Assembly: GCF_958295425.1 (NCBI RefSeq)
Contig: NC_081146.1
Span: 7,689,649 to 7,753,648 of the forward strand
Direction of reading: 5' to 3'
Length of the DNA: 64,000 nucleotides
Source: Solea solea
Taxonomy: Eukaryota > Chordata > Actinopteri > Pleuronectiformes > Soleidae
Shown here: piece by piece, positions 1-13,100 of the stretch
How positions within the stretch are numbered: the stretch's first letter is position 1
How the letters are laid out: the number at the start of each line of letters is the position of its first letter
Position numbers and translations under genes: made by a program
Notes under the pieces: model-generated
The model's database searches: none
What the model was told of the DNA's origin: nothing
What the model saw: the letters and a program-made list of their open reading frames with translations, nothing else

Positions 1-12
1 CATGTCGGTTAC

Positions 13-90
13 CTGCAGAGAGAGTCACTCTTGTTGTCAGGTAAACAAGAATCAGAAGAACAGCTGGTGGCAGTGACAGCGCCATTCTAC
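13..90 (-). CDS. First coding exon (signal peptide) of an unidentified secretory or lysosomal gene, partial
   Basis: On the minus strand an acceptor (TTTGCAG at 91-97) opens an exon whose ATG lies at 85-83. It encodes 24 codons and one extra base before a GTAACC donor at 12-7. The peptide begins MALSLPPAVLLILVYL and ends TLSA: a short N-terminus, an uninterrupted hydrophobic core and small residues at the end, which is a textbook secretory signal peptide. The phase-1 intron directly after the signal peptide is typical of secreted and lysosomal proteins. The rest of the gene lies beyond the left edge. A CLEAR-type site in its promoter suggests a lysosomal product. gba1 is a candidate because it belongs to the same human 1q22 neighbourhood, but nothing in 24 residues proves this. 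Confidence 0.6.
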
Positions 91-229
91 CTGCAAACAA
101 TGATTAAATTAGTTCAACATGGGGTAAAACTGGCTGTAAACAATGACTCAGCTGCTGTTTATATATCTATTTATTTAGTTGACACACACACACACATAAA
201 CACTGCATTGTTATAGTAGATGACCTCAC

Positions 230-440
230 CTTGTAGGATCCTGACACAAACTCTGACATTTCCAGAGAGTTCATTTAAAGATAACTGCACTCAGCCATCA
301 CTTGTCTGCTCTCTGCTCCACTACTTCCTTGAACGGAACTTTTGGCTGTCATGTCATGTGACTTTGCACACTGTCACGTGACGTGAACTCCCATGCAACA
401 ACCAGTGCTGGCAGACAGAGGGCGCTGTCCCTTTAAACAG
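230..440 (-). promoter_or_regulatory. Promoter and 5' noncoding exon of the left-edge gene
   Basis: A good minus-strand donor (CAAG|GTGAGG) at 230/229 closes an exon that would feed the acceptor at 90. Upstream, 340-420 holds GTCACGTGAC at 373-382, a perfect 10-bp palindrome matching the CLEAR/E-box recognised by TFEB, MITF and USF factors. It overlaps a CRE-like TGACGTGA. The transcript would carry an upstream ATG with about 15 open codons before the splice; after splicing it runs out of frame past the signal-peptide ATG. The transcription start is not determined. Confidence 0.5.
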
Positions 441-1217
441 GTTGTGGAAAAACAATTCAAGAGAAAATAATTAATAACTGTTTATCGACGATTCCTGTTA
501 TTTTAAAAATATTACGGATATTTTATCAATATATTATTTCCTATGTGAATATGTAGTTTAGTATGTGTTTTTTTTTTTAACTTTACATTTGTGGTCCAAT
601 AAAAAAAAAAAAAAACATGGCTTGGGAAAATGTTATAGTTATATTGCATAATTTATCAGCTTCTTGCTTTGTGTTTCCTTTATGTCTCCCGGCTGTTTGA
701 GAATACAAATGCTAAGTAGAACATGTACATTTGCCAAGAAAATACAGTAGAGAATGCTGAGTCATCTCACCCTTTGTGTGTGTGTGTGTGTGTGTGCGCG
801 CCCGCATCTACCCTCTTAATTTATTAAACATTAAGAGTTCAAAAAGGGTTAGAAAATAATTGAAATAGTCATGGTAATGTCCTAAAAGAGTTGGACGTTT
901 TTGATTGAAATACATCACAGCGACATAAAAAAACCCCAGAAGAGAATATTATAAAGCAAACAGGAAAAAAGTTGGAAATGCTGACTCATTAGCATTCCCA
1001 ATTAATTACTTATCTACAAAAATCTCTCTCTCATGAATATTATGCAATATCACTGTCAAACAGAAAAGAAACATCCTTCACAGTTGTATTGACCTGACAA
1101 GAGAGTGAATCATTTTTAAAGAGCTTCTGTGGTTTCTTTAACATTTTATTATCAAAGTAAACACACATACATTATAATTTACACTTTGTAGACAAAGACA
1201 TTTGAATGTTTTTTGTG
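441..1217. other. AT-rich intergenic spacer
   Basis: No coding or RNA gene is seen. The stretch is AT-rich, with runs of T and A near 570-615 and a (TG)n microsatellite at 774-796. It separates the left-edge gene from the 3' end of dap3. Confidence 0.6.
774..796. repeat. (TG)n microsatellite
   Basis: About 11 tandem TG units followed by a GCGC-rich run. Confidence 0.9.
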
Positions 1218-1223
1218 TTTATT
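1218..1223 (-). terminator. Poly(A) signal of dap3
   Basis: AATAAA on the minus strand, 76 bases past the dap3 stop codon, gives a short 3' UTR. Confidence 0.5.
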
Positions 1224-1298
1224 ATTTGCAGGACATTGATATCCTCTGTGTGGCGTTTGTGTTTTTATGCGTGTGATGATTTAAGTCTTTCGGCAACT

Positions 1299-4200
1299 TC
1301 ATAGGGAAGAACAAATTCTTTCCATTACTTTGGGATTTCTGTTGCTCAAAAAGACGAGTTCTTTCTTTCCTTCCTCTGTTCGGCCTGATGAAAAAAAATT
1401 CCAGTTAGTTAATCAGAATCACTTGAATAATTTTGTTTCATTAGAGGATAAATGCCATTTTCACTTACACTGTGGATGCTGCAGCCATTGACGGTCCATA
1501 TAGTAAAGGTAACAGCTCTCAAACTCCTTCTCGCTATAGTTTGCAACGGACACCGGGATAAATGGGTCCATGTAGTCAAAACCCTTCTGATGAGCAAAAC
1601 ACAGACATGAGGTCAAAATACAGGAGGACATCAAACCTGTCAATGCATCATCACAAAGCTGCCTGGGTCACAATTAATTTAATTAAACATAACAATATGC
1701 TTACAGAAAAAACGCCACAACATACAAACTAATACAGATTATGCTTTTTTTATATAATCCAGACAGAGGACAGGAATCAGTATCATGTTTTTAGAAGTAG
1801 TAAAAAACAACAACAGGCTAAAGTAAAGCCATTCAGCTGCTGCTCATGAACAGACGTCTAAATGATTAATATTGTGCAATTACAACAGCGACATTTTTCA
1901 TTTTGTGAAATGTTATAAAACCCTTCTTTGAGTTTTATTGTTCAATCCATGTCGACCATAAATGGAAGAGGTGGTTGACAAGGAAGGATTTATTCTTCCA
2001 TTAGGAAATTGATCGAGTTACACGGAGCAGACGAATATGACTGCAATAAATAATACAATACAATAACGCAGTGCAACAAAAAAACAAAAAAATGATGCAG
2101 TGTCACACTGCCAGCAGGTGCAGCTTCCAGGCAAACAAACAGAACAACGCAGACAGGAAGGGGACAGTTCTGACACATTCTTGGAATCGGTATGTTTATG
2201 TTTCTCTTCCACAAAGCTTTTCTCACACTCACTCTCTCTTCTGTATAAAATAACCCACTAAGTAAAGAGGAAGGCCATATATAGGCTTAACAAAAGGAAG
2301 ACAAATTTAAATACTTTTCAAATACCAACAACATACCCTTCTATATTTAGATTTTAGAGGTCGACCAATTATTTGTCTTGTCTCTGACATGACATTATAC
2401 AACCTGTTGGTATTGGCAAACACTGGCTCTCATAGTCCTTGATGGGTGCTCTGCCTCAACCCGTCAGAGTGGAGTTAATGACTGTATTTGCTCATTAAAC
2501 GGCCACTTTTGCTTGAAATGTGTATCCATGATTTCTCCTGATGATTAATAACCAAAACCACTGTTTTAGGGCAATTCTTCACTCCAGGAAAACAAACAAC
2601 AACAAACCCCAGCGAATGAGAACTAGTGTGAGTAATGCAGGGTCCACAGTGTGTTGAGCTCAGAGTGTGAATGCAGTTCCGTTCAAATGCGAGCTTGCTG
2701 CTGCTGCCACCTTGCGGAAATACATGTACTTCTATTACTTAGGTAGCTACTTGGTCACTGGAGAAGAACGAAAAAATTTTTTTTCTATTAGATATTTTTC
2801 TTGGAATATCATGACACTGACTGAGCTTTTCTCCCATTTCTGATGGTTCTTTTCTTTGGAAATGGGGACTACAGGTAACGTAACAATGCACTCGGTCAAC
2901 CTCTACTAGTTTGCAACAGCTGTTGCCACTGACACCTGATAAACAGAATGGTCCAGTCTGAAGGTTAAAAATCACAATTTCCTGACAAATAATCAAATAG
3001 CCAGGCACAGAAAGACCAAGCTGCTATTAGAGCTGCTTTATGTTAAAGTAGTACAAATAAATAACCTCTGACCTCTCCAAGCAGCTCTTGAGGCAAATAG
3101 GCAGACTTTGACATGTAGAGAGACCCATTCTGAGCCACAGTGGTGATGATGGCTCCTCCAGTCTGAGACAAGAGATTGAGTGTTAAAAGGAAGAAATGTC
3201 TAAATCTCATGCAACTACGTTTGACATTGTTGGTTTGCTCTTCTCACCCAGTCGTTCTTCATCAGCTTCCTCATGTTATGAACTAAAGTGAGCTCATCTG
3301 GGTCCACCTGATGATGGCGAGAAAGAGAAACAGATAAGACTTACGTTCTGTGGAAAATGAGAAGTTAAGAAGACAAGCGTGACAAATGACAAGTCTGTGA
3401 GTGTATTTCCTTACAGTGCTCTTATCCTCCTTCTTGATGGTGGATCGTCCCCAAAGGGCGTTGACACCATCCACCGCCACAGCTAAGCGAAAGTTTGACT
3501 CTGGTTGCCCGCTTTGCAGCTTCAGTTCTTTCATCACGGCCCCCACTACATCGCTGCTGCTCTTCACACGGGATATACCCTACAGCACAGGACACACCAT
3601 TATAGAGGTAAACCAATTCATCTGTATGGCCAATTAATCAAACCACTTTTTATCAATAATTTATTACAATAGAAAAGATTAAAATCTCCTAAAAAAAAAA
3701 TGCTCATGGTAATATCAACAGAGATTAACTGACAGGCCATACACAGTACAGCAGTGCTTGGGTCCAATGATTAGTTAAACAGCAGCAGAGCAAAAAAGAG
3801 AAATTCCCAGGGCTGCACATACATTTACTGCTGGATTCTGCCTTTGATAGTTTATAGTACAAAAAAAACCCATTGTGCTGATCCATCACCATGCTCAGTT
3901 CATCGGCTATCGATCAGCACTAAGCACAGGCGAGGAGAAAGATGAAACTTTAATGACCCCTGTGGGGCAGTTGCTACGGCAGCAGGAAAAATAGCGGGTA
4001 ACTGATAGAAATAAAACAAAGAGATGAAAAAGTCTTTGTAGGTGAGAAAAACCACAACTCCAACACAGACAAATAAATACTAACCTGATCCACCAGCTGT
4101 CCTAATAGACTTCCCTCCTCAGTGAACTCCCTCTTTGTCCACACGTAGCGCTGCTTTGTCTTTATCTGAGAAAGAAGCACAACAATTTTACTGACTCTTT

Positions 4201-4768
4201 TATATTTTATATGGACATGCTTCTCACTGGAGTTCCTGCACAAGGCGTCAGATATTGTTTTTTGCGCAGAAAAGAAACATGGAAAGTAAGTAATATAAAG
4301 ATGTGAATTTTTATTTTGATTTAGTTCCATGATAACTGATATCACCACCCAGAATCATTTAGAAATTATCTCTGTAGATAGGAGTGTTTGTATGTTCAAG
4401 ATTGTGAACAACGTGCAAGTCTTTCAAAAGGCTTGAGTTAATGTTCTAAAAAGCTCTAAAAATATTATAAATGATATAGGATGCAAACCCATTTCACATA
4501 CATTCATGTTTACATGCAGGGCTTGACTTTTTACTGATTTCATTAAAACATCCGACTTTTCCCTCATGCCGTTGTTTCTATTGCACTGTGCAGAAAAACT
4601 GCATTTAACTCAGTTCATGGGCACATTCAGGTTGTATTATCAAGCAGTTAATCTGCTTTACATGGATCAGCATGTGATCTCAACTGCTGTGGAGAGGCAG
4701 TCAAGGCTCATTTACAGTCCGTTAATGCCAAAGCGCTTGTTAATGTGACAAATTTAGTCACATTATAC

Positions 4769-4803
<35 letters not shown>

Positions 4804-7184
4804 GCATGCTTTTTAGTATTAATATCCTTGCACATTAAATAATAGTTTAATTTCATGTTTGAGTGCACCTGAGGATTGCTACTAAATTTCTTTGTAGTTT
4901 TTTGTGCAGTGAAAATTAATCTATCCATTCCTCCCTGCCTTAATCTGATGGATGTATATTTAAATTCATCTTAAATTTATATTATCTGATGGCTGATTCT
5001 GATTCTTAAAAGGCCCTCTGCCTAAAAATTCCTTACCTTTGAAAGGAACGGCTCATTGGTAATCTTAAAATTGCGCAGCCATTCTGTAGCTTGTAATGGT
5101 TGGTCAAAGCGAGAGGTGTTAAACGACGATGGCAGCAGCTCCTTACAATTCTTTACCCAGCGAAAAGCTGTTTGAAAACAAACAAACACAGAAGATGTAG
5201 AAGAGTAACTACTGAAATGTTTATCAACCATCTGTCATGTGTGATTGCTTGTCTCACCGTCAGGAAGGTGCAGCACCAGCCAACCCTGCGTGTAGCAGTA
5301 GTGGACTGTGTGACAGAGGGACAAGGTCTTCCCACTCCCCCTCCCCCCATCTGAACAACTGGATAAGGCCAACAGCATTCAGCAAATCAAGATATTTAAG
5401 ACAATAGGAGCATGTTCATTGTTCTGCCTGTGTGTTTTGAAGGATACACAATACATATCGCATCACAGGTTTGCTGTAGTCTGTTTTCTTCAGATAAGAC
5501 ATGACCTCCAGAGCAGGCTGCCTCACCATCATACAGGCTTCACTGAACGTCTTCATCTATAAAACAACAATGTCAAATTTGTCTTAATTGCAGATATATT
5601 AGTATTTGAAATTGTCAAACAAATTCACCACAGGTTTTACCCAGTAAAATAAAACCGGTGTGCCCATGCAATGACACCAACAAGAGCTCACCTGTTGTTG
5701 ATAGCGCCAGGGGAGGCCATGAGGGAACACAGTGCGGATGTGTGCAGAAGGAAGAGTGTAATACTGCCCGATGTTTTTCTCAGACTGAATCGCCTGGAAA
5801 GATACAGTGAGCTTGTCAACTAAAAATCACAGTGACTATGAACACAAATCTGATTCAGCCAGACAGGTGAACAACATGTTCACTCTGTCTCTTGGTGCTA
5901 TATGAACACTTTGCTCACCGGATCGTTTTCCCGCGTTCTGAAAATGGAGAAAGGCTCAGGTTCTGACTCTGCAGCCAAAGACTCCTGCTGCTGCCTGCAT
6001 TTAGTGGTATGAAGGGTCCTGACATGTGTTACCTGCAAAAATTTGAATGAGACACACATTTTTTTTACAATATGATACATGAAGGAAGAAAACAAAACAG
6101 AACTATAATCCAATTCAAATTTTTAAAAAGTACAATACAATTATCAGCTAATAATGATCAAATCAAGCTACGGCATTGATGTAAACATAAAGTACACTGC
6201 AGAGGTGGGGGACTATTGTTATGCGACGTGAAATATTGAGGAGTTAACGCTGCAATTTTGCAGGCTTCTGTGAAAACCTGACAACCTACCAAAGGATGTA
6301 ACACCAGAGATGGATGAGAGAGAGACTACAGACATGGAAGGTGCTATTCCAAAAATAATAAGATTTATTCATAAAATAATAAGATAATGACAATAAGCCA
6401 GTGCCGTGTACCAGGACTACTTGGAGCTCTGGTCATGATATGAGAGCTAACATCAAGTGTGAATGTGATCATGTGATATTAGAACTGGCTTCAAATTGTT
6501 TTGAAATGATGTTATAATAATGTAATAATGTTAGCTTTAAGTTAACTTTAATTTTGGCTGGTTTTAATCTTTCTGGTGGGATAAGTGCTTCTGTATCGGA
6601 CTGTTGTGAATAATGTCCCAGCAATATGGTCTGCAGTTCCCAGGTTAACTCATGTTATTAATAATATCTAACATAGGTTGGTTTGATTTTGGTTGTCTTG
6701 GGTTTCTTGATAAATTGCAATGAAAATATGAGCAAAGTTTTATGTTGGTAGAGTGTGGACTATCTGGGAAATCATCTTCATCTTGCATCAAGCTATGATA
6801 CGACTTGATGTGCTTGATTCTCACAATGACTTCGGACTTGCATATGTGTGACTTACTCATCATCTCTAGTGTACTGTGTAATTATGCAAGGTCGTCAATA
6901 GGTCAATGATTATAACAGTAAATTGCTTTAAAGTCTACCACCTAAACATGCCCGTTAGTGTGCTGTATTTGTAGATGTTACAACACAGTAAAGATGCTGC
7001 ACTTGCAGTGTGGTAATAGCATATTTTGAATACTGATATTGAGCTGACTTGGTTGCAATTGGCCATTGAAATGGTTTTGATGCGCAGACCTGGCAACCCT
7101 GAAGCAGATTCTTCTACATTTCATTCCCTTTCATATTGACCTCACCGTTTGCCGTAGTCTGAAGGACAGTCTGTGGAGCGCCAT
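1299..7184 (-). CDS. dap3: DAP3 / mitochondrial small ribosomal subunit protein mS29
   Basis: DAP3 is a GTP-binding component of the mitochondrial 28S ribosomal subunit and was also described as a pro-apoptotic factor. Coding exons on the minus strand, in transcript order: 7146-7184, 5919-6032, 5692-5793, 5448-5556, 5258-5350, 5037-5167, 4085-4165, 3415-3579, 3248-3307, 3073-3162, 1469-1586, 1299-1384. They sum to 395 codons plus stop (human about 398) and every junction keeps phase. The P-loop GGRGSGKT is in exon 5258-5350, the first glycine codons being completed across the splice. Other family signatures are [60 protein letters not shown] and the C-terminal [12 protein letters not shown]. 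The ATG at 7184 begins [13 protein letters not shown], a basic start fitting a mitochondrial targeting peptide. Introns 1587-3072 and 6033-7145 are long and AT-rich with nothing else recognised. Confidence 0.96.
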
Positions 7185-7480
7185 GATCTAAAACACAGAG
7201 GACAAGGAGAGTTAAATTAATTTCAAGAATCCAAAACAGCAACTCGTGTGCTTTTTCACACAATTAGTCCTCTAACCTTGTGTAGTAAACTCTTAGCTAA
7301 CAGCTAACAGCGGCGCGGAGTGGTGAGAGCACATATAGCCGTTTACCTTCAGTTCACTTCATCAATGTTCACTGGCGATGACTTCGGCTACTGTTATGAA
7401 GAGACACGACCAGTGTTTAGAGTTTAAGCGATAGGACAAAGCGCACACCTGCCGGCGACGTCAATGTGCCAGACCAGCCA
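7185..7480 (-). promoter_or_regulatory. dap3 5' end and promoter
   Basis: The coding ATG sits three bases after an acceptor (TGTTTTAG at 7188-7195), so the first exon is noncoding. A fitting donor (CTGAAG|GTAAAC) lies near 7347-7349 on the minus strand. The surrounding 7300-7480 is locally CpG-richer than its flanks, as expected for a housekeeping promoter. No TATA box is evident. Confidence 0.5.
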
Positions 7481-7627
7481 TGGGCACCGCCATCATGCAG
7501 CTTACAGCAGGAAATGACGCAGCATTAGCACAATTCATTTCGGCCAATCAGGTGACAGGAGCCAGACGACGGCGACGACAACAACAACAGAGGAAAATGG
7601 AGTTTGGTCAGGTTGACAAATTCTTCA

Positions 7628-8188
7628 CACTCAGGACATTAAACCAGTACACGAACATTTGAAAATGTTAAAACCTACACCAAGAGTATCTATCACTGCC
7701 AACATGAGTCAGTTCCACTCTTTAACATCTTTTAAACAACCTAGTACACATTTAAACGAGGGTCCGCGTCAGTCTCCATGACAAGCCTTTTTTAACATTT
7801 AATCGCCAAGTTTGGATATTACCAGTGCAAATACATGTGACGTCGTTTTGACACGTCGTAATTTCATCGTGACTAGTAGGAATTGTATTTGTAGATATAT
7901 GTGACGTCGTTCTTCCTAGCCAAAACTACAGTTTAAGATATCTGCAATTCAGTTTTTACTTGTCAAAATGACGTCACACGTGCATTCATGTGTATGGAGT
8001 GTATCTCTAATTCCAGTTTCCAGTTAATTCCAGATATTTACAACGAAATTGTGACTATGTGAAACTTAATTGAAGATATCTAAAAAGGACAATGTAGATA
8101 TCTCCAAATGAGGATAATTAACGAAGTTCCATTACAGTATTGGCAATTTCTGACAAGGAGTTTGTACTCTGTTGTATGTCCTTGTATT
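7628..8188. repeat. Interspersed repeat, copy A, with an internal insertion
   Basis: The ends of this segment resemble 11441-11680. Shared words include ccaagagtatctatca, tgccaacat, tttaaca/tttacatctttt and ggcaatttct. Copy A carries about 320 extra bases (about 7790-8110) absent from copy B. That insert contains several TGACGTCG/TGACGTCA-like words and repeated AGATATCT motifs, resembling a small non-autonomous DNA transposon. Confidence 0.6.
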
Positions 8189-9175
8189 CTTATCTTTTCT
8201 TCTTACATCTTATTGTATATGGAACGTTTCACGTCCGTAATTGTAAATTGTTTAAAAAAATAAACACACTATAGATCAGTTTTCAAAATGAAATGAGACT
8301 TTATGTTTGAAACATTAAATGGAGAGTCAAATCCAATATCTATTTGGAACATGAATGTTAACGAGACATAAATCCTTCCATTTTTAACCTATTTTGAATT
8401 TACATATGCATTGTCTGTTCTCGTTGTTTGTTTGCTTATCAATTGTCATTGTGATGAAAGTGGTATAAAGAGGAAAAAACCTTTTCAGGTTTTAAAATAA
8501 CTGTTTTTAGGCACCAAATGTGGCTGTTTTGATGGGAACCCTCCGAGATTTTGCCCACTTTGACTTTTTAAATCAATATCAAGGACCAATAGGATGATTG
8601 TAGTAAGATCTATTTTCAGCTCTGTATTCCCAGCTGCTCCAGTTGGAAGGAGGATCAATAGAAAATAGTGTTGGGATTGCATAATATCCTACCCTCCTTT
8701 CACTTATCATCTGACTCTCTTAAAAACTGTTTACCTTTTTTTCCTTTTTCTTTTTTAGATTTTTTGTTTGCAGTAGTTGTTGTCTTTGCTGGAGTAGTGA
8801 TCTTTCCACTCAAGGGACCTGTTTGCAGGGTTGTAGTAGCCAAAAGGATCACTAATGCTCTCTGTGAACTGTCTTGTGATTGGTCATAACTGGATTCATA
8901 TTACATAAGCTGTAAACAGAGACCAGAGGAGGTGCAGTGGTGACATTATCTCTCTCAGATCATTTAATTTACATTACACTGTAAATTTATCTTATTGCCT
9001 CATGCAGCCCTTGTATTATTATGAGATTATTGATCTGTGACGTCTAAAACTCCACCAAGTGAAAATGTTTCAAGACCCTTTTACAAAAGTAAAGGAAAAA
9101 CAAATCAGGACAGTTGTAGCTGCACTAACATAAATCTAAGAACTACTTTATATTATATACTTATATAGATAGATC

Positions 9176-9207
<32 letters not shown>

Positions 9208-9560
9208 TCATTTTTAAAGTTGTGAAATAATTGTTTTGACCTGCTTTTGTTTAATGTCTAAAACATGGGCCTATGTTTAAAATACACATGAATACAACAT
9301 GTGTTAATCCTGCGGGATTAAAAACGTGTAGTTCTGATCAGTATTTCTTGTTAAACATGATCCCCCGTCCCTAAAATGAACTTTTGAATAAGTGTTAAGT
9401 GCTGCCTGCCACTCTCCTCCCTCTCTGACACACAAATGTAAAGTAAATCCGCGTTCACAGGACGCGCTGCAACTTTCTTTTCGAAGCTGCTCTTAAAATC
9501 ACTACCAACAACGGCCCATTTTAGCCAAGTCGTCGCCATTTTATTAAGCGTCTAAATAGC
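8189..9560. other. Intergenic spacer between dap3 and the ASH1L-like gene
   Basis: No gene is recognised. It contains a GATA tetranucleotide tract at 9165-9208. Near 9520-9541 the minus strand reads AAAATGGCGAC and AAAATGGGCC, which are YY1-like words. The start of the ASH1L-like CpG-richer promoter lies just beyond. Confidence 0.5.
9165..9208. repeat. (GATA)n microsatellite
   Basis: About ten tandem ATAG/GATA units with one interruption (ATCG). Confidence 0.9.
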
Positions 9561-10185
9561 CCTCCTCCTCCCCTATCGCCTATTAAGAACCACACAGAGA
9601 TCCAGTGCTGTGTTCACAGTTTTATCCCCTCCTCTCTGATCCTCTGACCACATGCAAATGGCCACGCAGTTGCATTCCCGCACATCCTCAACCTCTGCTC
9701 TGTAGCGCACACACACACACACACACTGCTGCAGCAGCCCTCAGTCCTCCTGACACGTTAACACAGCCTGTGCGTGCGCATATACGAGAGCAGCACACAG
9801 TCTGAGCCATTATTATTATCGCAGGCGGGAGCGACACAACTTTCCCCGAGAGAAGTGGGAGAAAAATCACATCCAGTGTAACCAGTCCGCCACCTAGCTG
9901 CGGAGACGCGCCGACGACGGAGATGTGTCGACTGTATGATTATGAAAACACCCGCGCCAATGTTGTTGCACAGCAGGCTCCGCGCTCGGATGGGACTGAA
10001 ACTCGGTGTTAGGAGGTGTTTTAACCTCCGCTGGCCTCAGTTATGTAATCAAAGCAACATCTAATGCACCAAAGACTGGATCGCTGTCGGTGTGAAGAAG
10101 AAGAAGGAGAAGAAGAAGAGGGGAGCAGGACAGCAACACCTTCACCTCCTGCCTAAACGCAGTTGGCTCCGGGACGCGCTCTCGG
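9560..10185 (+). promoter_or_regulatory. Promoter and first noncoding exon of the ASH1L-like gene
   Basis: The tract is CpG-rich compared with its flanks (for example 9895-10000). It ends in a strong donor, CTCGG|GTAAGT, at 10185/10186. There is no long open frame across it, so the exon is taken as 5' UTR. A short (AC)n tract lies at 9708-9726. The transcription start is not determined. Confidence 0.55.
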
Positions 10186-13100
10186 GTAAGTAGCCTACGT
10201 AGCCTTATTAGAGACTGTAATGGCAGTGTGTATTAATGTGCGCAGGCCTGTCATCAACAACCAGCTCAGATAACTGAGGGCTGGAGAGAATTTTGTGCAT
10301 CCGCTTTGCGCTAATTTTATCCCTTGTTGCTGAGTGTGTGTGTCCCCCCCCGCTCTGTTCTGTTCTCTCCGTGCGTGGTGATATTTCTTATTTCAATGTT
10401 GCTGACACCAGCAGAAGGGCCAGCAGAGGACACATAGAAGAGAAAAAAGGTATCTGGGGATTAATCCACAGCACAAACACCAGCAGCAAGCACATTTTCG
10501 TGCCATCCACTCACACATACGTATGTTGACTTTCAGCGTGCAACTGCGTGTTTTAGGAGCTTCGACCGATTTCATTATGGAAATGTGAGTGACGACACCA
10601 ACAACACGTGCATGTGTGTATCTTTTCTAAGTGCGACAGCGGCAGTTGGTGATTTTCAGGGGTGCGCAAAGTCATTGTCGAGAAGGAAGCTCCTGTTGAC
10701 GTCCTCAGTAAACCAGTGATAGGCTGCCGAGTGCGGTTAACACCCCCACTGCCCGTACTGTATCTACAGTAGCCACATCAGTCAGCCTACGCAGCTGCGA
10801 TCTGGGCGCACAATGTTTTAATACATCAGCTAATGTGTGTGTGTGGGAGGAGGAGGAGGTAGACTCACATAAGAAACTTCCCTGTTTATGTGGAGCAAGC
10901 ATCACCTAGTAGGGCCATAACCTTTAACCCCATAAAATGTTACCCAAATCCATTATTTACTTTTTTGGGGTATGCAGTTCCCAAACAGACAGACTAATGA
11001 TATGACTAGATACCAATTTTTTTGTTTCTGATATGATACCTATATCAGATGAGACAAATGTGTCCGTCCCAAAGGACAATTCAATTAAAACATACACAAA
11101 CATATACATGCAGGAGTAGTCGGACTATGAATAGCATTGACCAGGTATGTTAGTCCGACTAAGACTAGCTTGATTTTGACTAATGCGTTTACATGACATT
11201 AAGAAAACTGAATTACTGTTTTAGTCCAACTAAATAAAGGTGCTTGGTTTAACACTCGGATGGCCACTAGGATGAAGGATTTAAGGATTTTAGTGGTTAG
11301 TTCTTGTGGGTGGAGCTATAAAACGCCAACCTGAAGGCATCATTTTAAATTTGGTGGTTAGGATGTGGTCGTGTTGGTCAATGATGCTTTTCTGGATTGC
11401 GATAATTTTGGAACAACGCTGTTAGGCTCATCCTAACCTTAACACTCAGACCGGAAAACCAACGCATTAACGAAAATGTTCAAACCTAGACCAAGAGTAT
11501 CTATCAATGCCAACATTAGTCAGATCCAGTCTTTTACATCTTTTGAACAACCCAGCTCATATTTAAAAGAGTGTCTTTGTCAGTCTAGCATTGCACACAA
11601 ACATGCTTGATCTCACATTCCATTCCAGGAGTGGCAATTTCTCACCAGGAGTTTTCCCTCTTTTGTGTGTCCTTGTATACGTTGAGTGCTGAGTTGTACA
11701 TGCGTGGGTACCACCAAACCTTCTGGCTTAATGTTTGTGATTACCATCTTCTTCCTTGACTAAATCAAGAGTGTGCCACCAACTGTGCTGGAAAGTGTAG
11801 TGCCACATGGAGCATGCAAGGTTGCCCCATATGGTCCGCACCGACTCAAACTGGACACGATCATCCATGAAGGGTCCGCATAGACCTTGGCAGAAATGGC
11901 CATATTACAAAATTTACGTCACGCATAGCTTAGTTGACCTCTGCAGCTGCAACCAGGCGTTTCAAAAACATAATGTTCCAACTGTGTACCAGACATTAGC
12001 TGCTCTCATTTAGGTCCATTCATATTTAGGGTTTATGAATAGCAGCAAATTTTACTTTTTTCTTATTCCAATACACAGTACAATCCAGTGATTTTGGCCA
12101 GTATCAAAACTGAGAATGATGCAGACTATCATATAGACTCATCCCTATGACAAAGCTAGAAACATAACCTCTTTATCGTAACCAGAGCTTACCTAGACCA
12201 AGACAAAAGGACCAAAACCAAGTCTAGACCTATACCAAAATGGTGCTTGACAGATTCTAAACCAAAACCAGTGCACCATATAAATTTGGGTTAATTCCCC
12301 GGTGTGGGGTCAGTTAAATCAAATCTAATATAATGTAATCTAATATAAAATTAACAATTTTTTGCTTCCCAAGATCAGAATTGGCAGTAGCTGCAAAGTT
12401 GTGGATCATTCAGGCTCAGTTAACAAATGAACAGTAAATGTCATGCAAAAAGTTACTACACACATTTTTATACATACTTTTCTGTAAAAACCACAATGAT
12501 TTTGCATCATCTGATTTCAGACATCAAACATTCTAACTTAACTACTTATGTTACTGATTTCATTTGATGATTGAAATTTTCCATCCAATAATTGTCATGA
12601 TTCATACAAATAAGTTAGTTGTGGTCTCAAACAGCCTTGTTTAGTGACATCTGGACAGTTCTCAATGCAACTGTTTCCATTCTCTGGCAAATTCTTTTTT
12701 GACTGTGACAAGACTGAGTAAAAATGTGTCAGAGTTTGAGACGGGATGAGACCAAGACATTCGAAAAATGGTTTTGAGACCAAGACTAGTCTTGAGTACC
12801 ACAACACTACTTCACGGTTCAATATACAATATGTTAGATGCCGATACACTACAGGATCCCAATTTCCTGGGGGCAGCACTGCTGCTGTGCTCATGCTGTT
12901 GTCAGGCAGATGGCATCGGTATTGTAGTAATTGATGATAATGCCATCATGGGATGTTGATGGTAGCTGGAAGTATGGGTGGCCATTATTGTGATTTAATC
13001 GTCGCCTCGGCACAGCCAAGGAACCACACTGACTACAGTGTCAAGTCCACTCATCATCCTGTCACTGGGAATAGCTTGTGGTCTAATGTTAGAATAATCT

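Noticed and set aside
7480..7662. Short plus-strand frame divergent from dap3 (including ATGGAGTTTGG at 7598)
   Set aside because: It runs into an interspersed repeat, has no good donor and resembles no known protein.
9351..9539. 62-codon minus-strand frame starting ATGGCGACG in CpG-rich sequence
   Set aside because: No homology, no splice partner and no conserved pattern; the start overlaps YY1-like words, so promoter DNA is the simpler reading.
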